From positions 1 through 64,000 of the forward strand of contig JAVLUZ010000718.1 in assembly GCA_036768485.1 (NCBI GenBank): 64,000 nucleotides of DNA. Direction: 5' to 3'. The translations under genes were made by a program, and so were the position numbers. Positions 59,235 to 64,000 of this stretch are shown piece after piece. The notes beneath the pieces were generated by a model. That model worked only from the letters and a program-made list of their open reading frames with translations. It had not been told where the DNA came from and searched no databases. The DNA is from Mermis nigrescens (lineage: Eukaryota; Nematoda; Enoplea; Mermithida; Mermithidae). The stretch's first letter is position 1; the number at the start of each line of letters is the position of its first letter.

Positions 59235-59990
59235 GAAAATTTTTAATGCAAGAGACGTTCTTAACCTTGCCACCTGGATTATTTGCTCAGGCAGCCAAGA
59301 CGGCAAAATGGACCTTTTAGCCAATGAACTAGAAAAATTCAAAATCGATTTAGCCACAAAGCCAGACTCCCTGGGCAAGGGGAACGCACTGTTTTAACAT
59401 CTAGTCATTCTACTAGCTTTCAACTATATTAGTCTAGTGGCAACAGCTTTAATAGAGGTATAGCTTTCATGCTAAAAAGTGGTTTGAAGAAATTTGTCAT
59501 ATGTTTCCAACCGATCTCAGACCAAACTGTTGCGCTGGAACTTGCTGGGCTAATACCAGCAGCCATCATTGGGGTATATGCTCCTACTGATGTCAGCAAT
59601 GATGCTGACAAGGATACTTTTTATGACGAATTGCAACACACTCTGAACCAATATCAAGGAGGGAACCATATGGTCATAATCTGTGGAGATCTCAATGCAC
59701 AATCAGGGTCCAATTGTTTTGGCTGGGAAGGTAGTCTCGGCCCATTTGAGTGTGGAAACTCTAATGACAATGGCTTACGCCTCCTTTCATTCGCCAGCTA
59801 TACAAATTTGTTGCATGTAACACATTGTTTCAGCATCCTACACACCACAGGCTGACTTGGTTCTCAAACAACAGTAGAGATCACAGTATGTTGGACTATT
59901 TTCTTATACATGAAAGATTTCAGAAAGCTATCCAGGATGTCAGAGTAATGAGAGGAGCTTCCATTGGATCGCACCATTGACTTGTTTGTG
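59235..59990 (+). pseudogene. LINE apurinic-type endonuclease domain
   Basis: ARDVLNLATW and LANELEKFKIDLA (59260-59350), then after a stop and shift IIGVYAPTDVSND and MVIICGDLNAQSG (59570-59710), and SNDNGLRLLSFASYTNLLHV. These are the ordered motifs of exonuclease/endonuclease/phosphatase-fold LINE endonucleases that nick the target DNA. Several stops and shifts; inactive. Confidence 0.8.
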
Positions 59991-60145
59991 TTAAGTTTAA
60001 ACTCCACCTAAAAGCACATAAAATTGCATGACCTATCCCCACTATGGATTATACCTGCTTAGCTGACCCTGCTAAACAAGCCCAATTTCAAATTCTATTA
60101 TGCAACCGTTTTACCCACACTCATAGCCACTGACATCAACAAAAA

Positions 60146-61950
60146 GTGGAATGCAACTATAACTTACATAAAGAATCATTGAAGGAAATTGGCTTCATAA
60201 AGAAAAGAAAAATCAAACCATGGATTTCAGAAAACACCCAAAATTTGGTTGAAGAATGCACCAAGATAAAAAACACAAACCACAAACTTTATCTGTACCT
60301 GAACCATCAAATCAAGCCCCAACTGAAAGAAGACAATGACATTTGGTGGAACACTGAGGCTCAGAAAATGGAGTTGACTAGCAGAAAAATGACATTGCCT
60401 TCTTTACAACACCCTAAGAAGCTGCAATGGAAAATTTAGGGCGACAACATCAAATGTTAAAGATAAAAATGATGCCAAGATAAAAACACTTGAAGGAAAA
60501 CTAGAATGATGGAGGGAGCACTTTAGCATGCTCCTCAACCACCCACATCTGGCTACTCAAGATCTACAGCTCTTACAAAATGCTGAGCTAGAATTCACAA
60601 GTGAAACAAATGACCATCCACCAATTGAGGAAGAAATCAGGACTGCAATCAGATGAATGAAAAATAGAAAAGCACCAAGTATTGATGCAATTCCAGTAGA
60701 AGCACAAAAATCTGGTAGTGAGGGATTCTCACCCAGTTAACAAGCTTGTACACCTTCATTTGGAATGAAGCTGACGTGCCACATGATTTCAAGGATGCCA
60801 TAATAATACCAATACACAAAAAAAGAGATCCGGCTAACTGCAAAACCTACAGAGGCATAAACCTACTGTCAACATTGGCAAAGCTACTGACCTCTATTAT
60901 CCAATCAAGGTTATTTAAAACAAGAAAAGCAAATTGTAGAGAAGAACAAGCTGGATTTGGACCAGGGAGAGGATGCACTGACCAATTGTTTACCCTATGA
61001 CAAACTGCTGAAATACGACTACATTGTAAAAAGAAAACCTGTATGGCTTTTGTTGACTTCTCTTGCGCATTTGATAGTGTAGACCACCAATTGCTACAGT
61101 GCGCCCTCAAGGCCAAAATGGTACATTGTGCTACTATCAATATAATAGAAAGCCTTTTATGAAGGTGGCACAAGCCTGGTTGAATATCTGGTTAACACAT
61201 CATCACACTTCTCAATAACAACAGGCGCTAAACAAGGATGTATAATATCGCCAATGCTTTTCAACATGGCTATAAACTGGATACTCAAAAAAGTTCAAGG
61301 ATAGGCCTGGCGTCCAAATGGGAAAACTTTAACCTCACGGATTTGACATATACAGATGATATTGTATTTTTAACTGATACAATTCAAGAGGCCAAAGAAA
61401 CTTTGACTGATATGGCAAATATTGTCAGTGCACTTGGTTTACCTATTAAGGTTGAAAAAACCAAATTTATCAACACTGGCTCCCAACAGGTCGCACTAAT
61501 TTAAGATAGCGATCCAGTGGAGGAGGTGGATACTTTTAATTTATCTTGGGTCCATCTTAGGTAGCCAGAGCGTAGCATAGCAGCCACACAGGATGTCAAA
61601 AGTTGCATTAGTCGGTCTGGCCTCAGCAGCTTTTGCATCTTTAAAAAAATTCCTGTGGAGTCAGCAGGCCATAGCAATTTTGACAAAAATGCGAATTTTC
61701 AATGCCTCAATATGTACTATCTTATTATACGGCTTAGAAATATAGACAGTTCTCAAAAGAGACCTAAATTTACTGGAACAATTCCAACATCATTGCCAAC
61801 ATAACATTCTTCATCTTACGCTGAGAGATCAATGGAAAAATGAGGACATTCTATGTGCTAGCCAAAACCAAACCACAATAGATACAAACATTAAAAGACA
61901 ATGACTTGAATAATTCAGTCATGTGAGCCGAATGGAGATCTTTTGACTAC
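60146..61950 (+). pseudogene. LINE reverse transcriptase
   Basis: Broken frames give the ordered RT motifs: IIIPIHKKRDPANCKTYRGI (60797), EEQAGFGPGRGCTDQLFTL (60940), AFVDFSCAFDSVD (61040), AKQGCIISPMLFN and the catalytic YTDDIVFL (61349-61372, both Asp kept). After the RT come degenerate C-terminal sequences. The REEQ.GF.PGR.C.DQ and .F.DF..AFDSV style is closest to RTE-like LINEs; the clade is not certain. Stops at 60423, 60655, 61000 and 61502 among others. Confidence 0.8.
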
Positions 61951-61958
61951 CATTCCAA

Positions 61959-62380
61959 CATACCTGGGCAATGGATTTTGGTTCTGAAGGTACCAGGGTC
62001 CCTTTTATTGAGGTTGGTTGTTTGGTTGTTTGTTTGACCAGTTGGTTAGTTGTTTGGTTGAGTAGGTGGTTGGTTGGTTGTTTGGTTGCTAGTTGACTGG
62101 TTAGTTGGCCGGTTAGTCAGCTGGTTGGTTGGCTAGTTAGTTGTTGTTTGGCTGGTTGGTTGTTTGTTTGGTTGGCTAGTTGGCTGGTTGGTTGGCCGTT
62201 AGTTGGTTGGTGGGTTGGCTAGTTGGTTGGTTGTATCATTTTCTCACTTTTTTATTCTTGGGTCAAAAAATTCTACCCCCAATCAAAAACTGTCTTTTCT
62301 GGCGCCACTGCCAGCTGGGATTCAGAAGGTACCAAAGTGCCTTCTGGCGCCACCCGGTGGCGCGGCATTGCCCACCTGTG
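61959..62380 (+). mobile_element. GGTT-bearing hAT-like MITE, copy G1
   Basis: Starts CATACCTGGGCAATGG, ends CATTGCCCACCTGTG. Exact 8-bp duplication CATTCCAA at 61951-61958 and 62381-62388; inserted into the LINE. Contains a TTGG minisatellite (62010-62235). Termini resemble those of the larger MITE family (CATA..TGGGCA). Confidence 0.92.
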
Positions 62381-63089
62381 CATTCCAATGATAAACGGCT
62401 GTTAGGCCAACAGAATGGAAAATCACAAAACATGCTCCAAAAAACAAGGTTGAATCAGATCAAGCAAGACCTCCAACCACTACATTTTTCATTCGCCAAT
62501 GCTCTGAAAGCCACCCTAAATCATAATCAATGGCACTAAATGATACAAGATGCCCTGCCCCTGGCCTCCACAACATGGTGCTCATTGCTGTACAAAAGAT
62601 GACAACATTGTTTATGGAGATTAAGTCAAGTAAGTAAGTAAGTCAAAGATAGTCCCCAAAAGTCTTTGTACATTTTGTACATGCAAATTTTTGTGTACTA
62701 TAATATAGTACAGTAGCGATTTTAGTGTAGTAAAGCAGGGTTTTTGATCTTTGATGGTGTATTTGAGCTAATTTCTGGGTTTCTGATGCCAAGAATTACT
62801 AAAAATTGTCTCAAAACGGCGCAAAGTGCCAAAAAATTTGACATTTTTCCCTTCTAAATGCAAATTATGCCATTTTAATGATATGTACAGTACACAACCC
62901 AAATTTTGCATGTGCAGTCTCCATTAACTACTGTTGCAGTCGGATTTTAGTGAGCAAACTACTACGGCCGTTTGTGGACTGCAGTGGCCACAGGATGCTG
63001 ACTGCAGTTACTTCACTGTAAGTACAGAAACATGTATAGTATTGCAGCTAGCATATTGCGTTATTTGTCACACAAGCAAAAAAAAATAT

Positions 63090-64000
63090 TCTCAATCTGC
63101 TTCGATTTTTCGCATGTGTGCGTTTTAAAAGTGTGTGCATGCTGCAGGTCCAGTCCGAGAAAAAAGGTTAAAATAGATAGAAATATTTGTGCACATCATT
63201 ATAATTCTCACTAACTCCATTGAAATCTCATCCAATAGAGATTGGGCATAAAAGTGAAAGAAAATAGTATTTCCGATGTGTGATCAATTGCATATTGCTC
63301 TGCAGCAAAAGAGCATCTTAAAATTAATTTCAGGCTGAGACACACCTGGGCGTGGGGTTTAGGGGGTATGCACCCCCCCCCAGAAACCAAAATACCCCCC
63401 CAGAAATCAAAATACCCCCCCCAGAATTCAATTTTTGAAAAATTTTTATGTCTTTTTCGTAATTTTTTGATGCCAATGGATAGTGCTTGATGAGAAACGT
63501 CGAAAAATGGTGTTTTTATCGCCATACCACCATTTTTAGGGCCATTTTTTGACCTTCAAAAAAATCTTGCACCCCCCCCCCAGAACTTTCTTGCTGCCCA
63601 CATATGGGCTGAGAGCGTCCCGCCTTTTAAAACTAATTCTTGGCCAATAAATAGCAAAAGATTTAAAAATCATATAGGCCCGAAATTTCTTTTGCCATTA
63701 GTTTTATGATTTTAAAAAGCAATTTACTCCATTATAACCCCCTATATTTAGTTGCTGCATATTTGAAATTTTTGTCAAATTAGACTTAATAATAAATATC
63801 ATACTGCCTTTAAAATAAAAATTGATAAAAAGCTTCTGATTATCCGCTTTCAAAAATATTTTATATCTTCACTTTTTTCATTTGTTTACAATATGTACAT
63901 CAATGATTCAGTTCAGAAGTGAAATACATCATATGGTGTCTGTCTACCCAGGCAAGCATATAGTTCAACAAATATTGACCGTTCTATTATTTTGTGCAAA
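63090..64000 (+). repeat. Family B repeat, copy B2 (continues beyond the window)
   Basis: 63098-63340 and 63615-63720 match copy B1. From 63752 the sequence is the inverted form of 45165-45412. Split by M16. Confidence 0.7.
63341..63606 (+). mobile_element. hAT-type MITE M16
   Basis: CACACCTGGGCG start, GCCCACATATG end; exact 8-bp duplication GGCTGAGA at 63333-63340 and 63607-63614. Confidence 0.95.

Larger units (their letters stand above)
59067..62643 (+). mobile_element. LINE (non-LTR retrotransposon), nearly full length
   Basis: Bounded by a 7-bp direct repeat CAAAGAT (59060-59066 and 62644-62650); the 3' end is an AAGT microsatellite tail (62623-62643) rather than poly(A), as in RTE-type elements. 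Contains endonuclease and reverse transcriptase remnants in order. Interrupted by GGTT element G1 at 61959-62380, after which the LINE 3' end resumes. Confidence 0.85.
59022..62900 (+). mobile_element. Family C short element C3, split by a LINE
   Basis: Left piece 59022-59066 (CATAGTGTTTTTTTGTACG, then the TTTGTACATGTACAAA palindrome) and right piece from 62651 (agtccccaaaagtctttgtac .. gattttagtgtag). The right terminus is missing after about 62900. Confidence 0.75.

Overview
This is a gene-poor, AT-rich stretch of an invertebrate (metazoan) nuclear genome, built almost entirely from transposable elements in layered insertions. The evidence is spliced genes with 50-60 base introns, long TA microsatellites, several LTR retrotransposons, a LINE and many short DNA-transposon derivatives. 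The small introns would suit a nematode-like animal, but nothing in the sequence fixes the taxon. There is one assembly gap (50511-50653).

Layout. 1-5165: interspersed repeats (family A), two abutting hAT-type MITEs and a foldback element. 5166-13830: LTR element I, with a putative 5' LTR, a gag split by a Harbinger-like DNA transposon (itself carrying nested MITEs), then an envelope-like glycoprotein, then an aspartic protease; pol is lost. The order gag-env-protease is unusual. 14430-23877: Ty3/gypsy-type element II on the + strand (gag, protease, RT, RNase H, integrase) followed by a long unidentified third ORF. 24945-31881: two damaged relatives of element II on the - strand, joined end to end and interrupted by five MITEs; the third ORF is present again. 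34569-39943: an 11-exon hAT-superfamily transposase-like gene on the - strand whose exons are all open and phase-compatible, while its introns carry three MITEs and a repeat fragment. 40450-45420: microsatellite, direct repeats, a perfect hairpin and a GGTT-minisatellite element. 45592-50510 and 51626-56530: a roughly 5 kb tandem duplication carrying exon-like blocks of an unrecognised spliced gene. 56560-64000: a second short-element family (C), and a LINE inserted into a C copy that was itself hit by a GGTT element, then another repeat and MITE.

The best-supported general result is a burst of hAT-type MITEs: at least ten copies have exact 8-bp target duplications flanking a CA..TGGGCG / CATA..TGGGCAG terminal pair. 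At least two more unrelated short families (GGTT-bearing, and family C with a TTTGTACATGTACAAA palindrome) also show 8-bp duplications. The intact hAT gene in the same window is a candidate source of transposase or a domesticated descendant. The retroelements themselves are mostly dead: frameshifts are common and reverse transcriptase or protease active-site residues are substituted.

No bacterial-type operons, CRISPR arrays or convincing functional tRNA/rRNA genes were seen.
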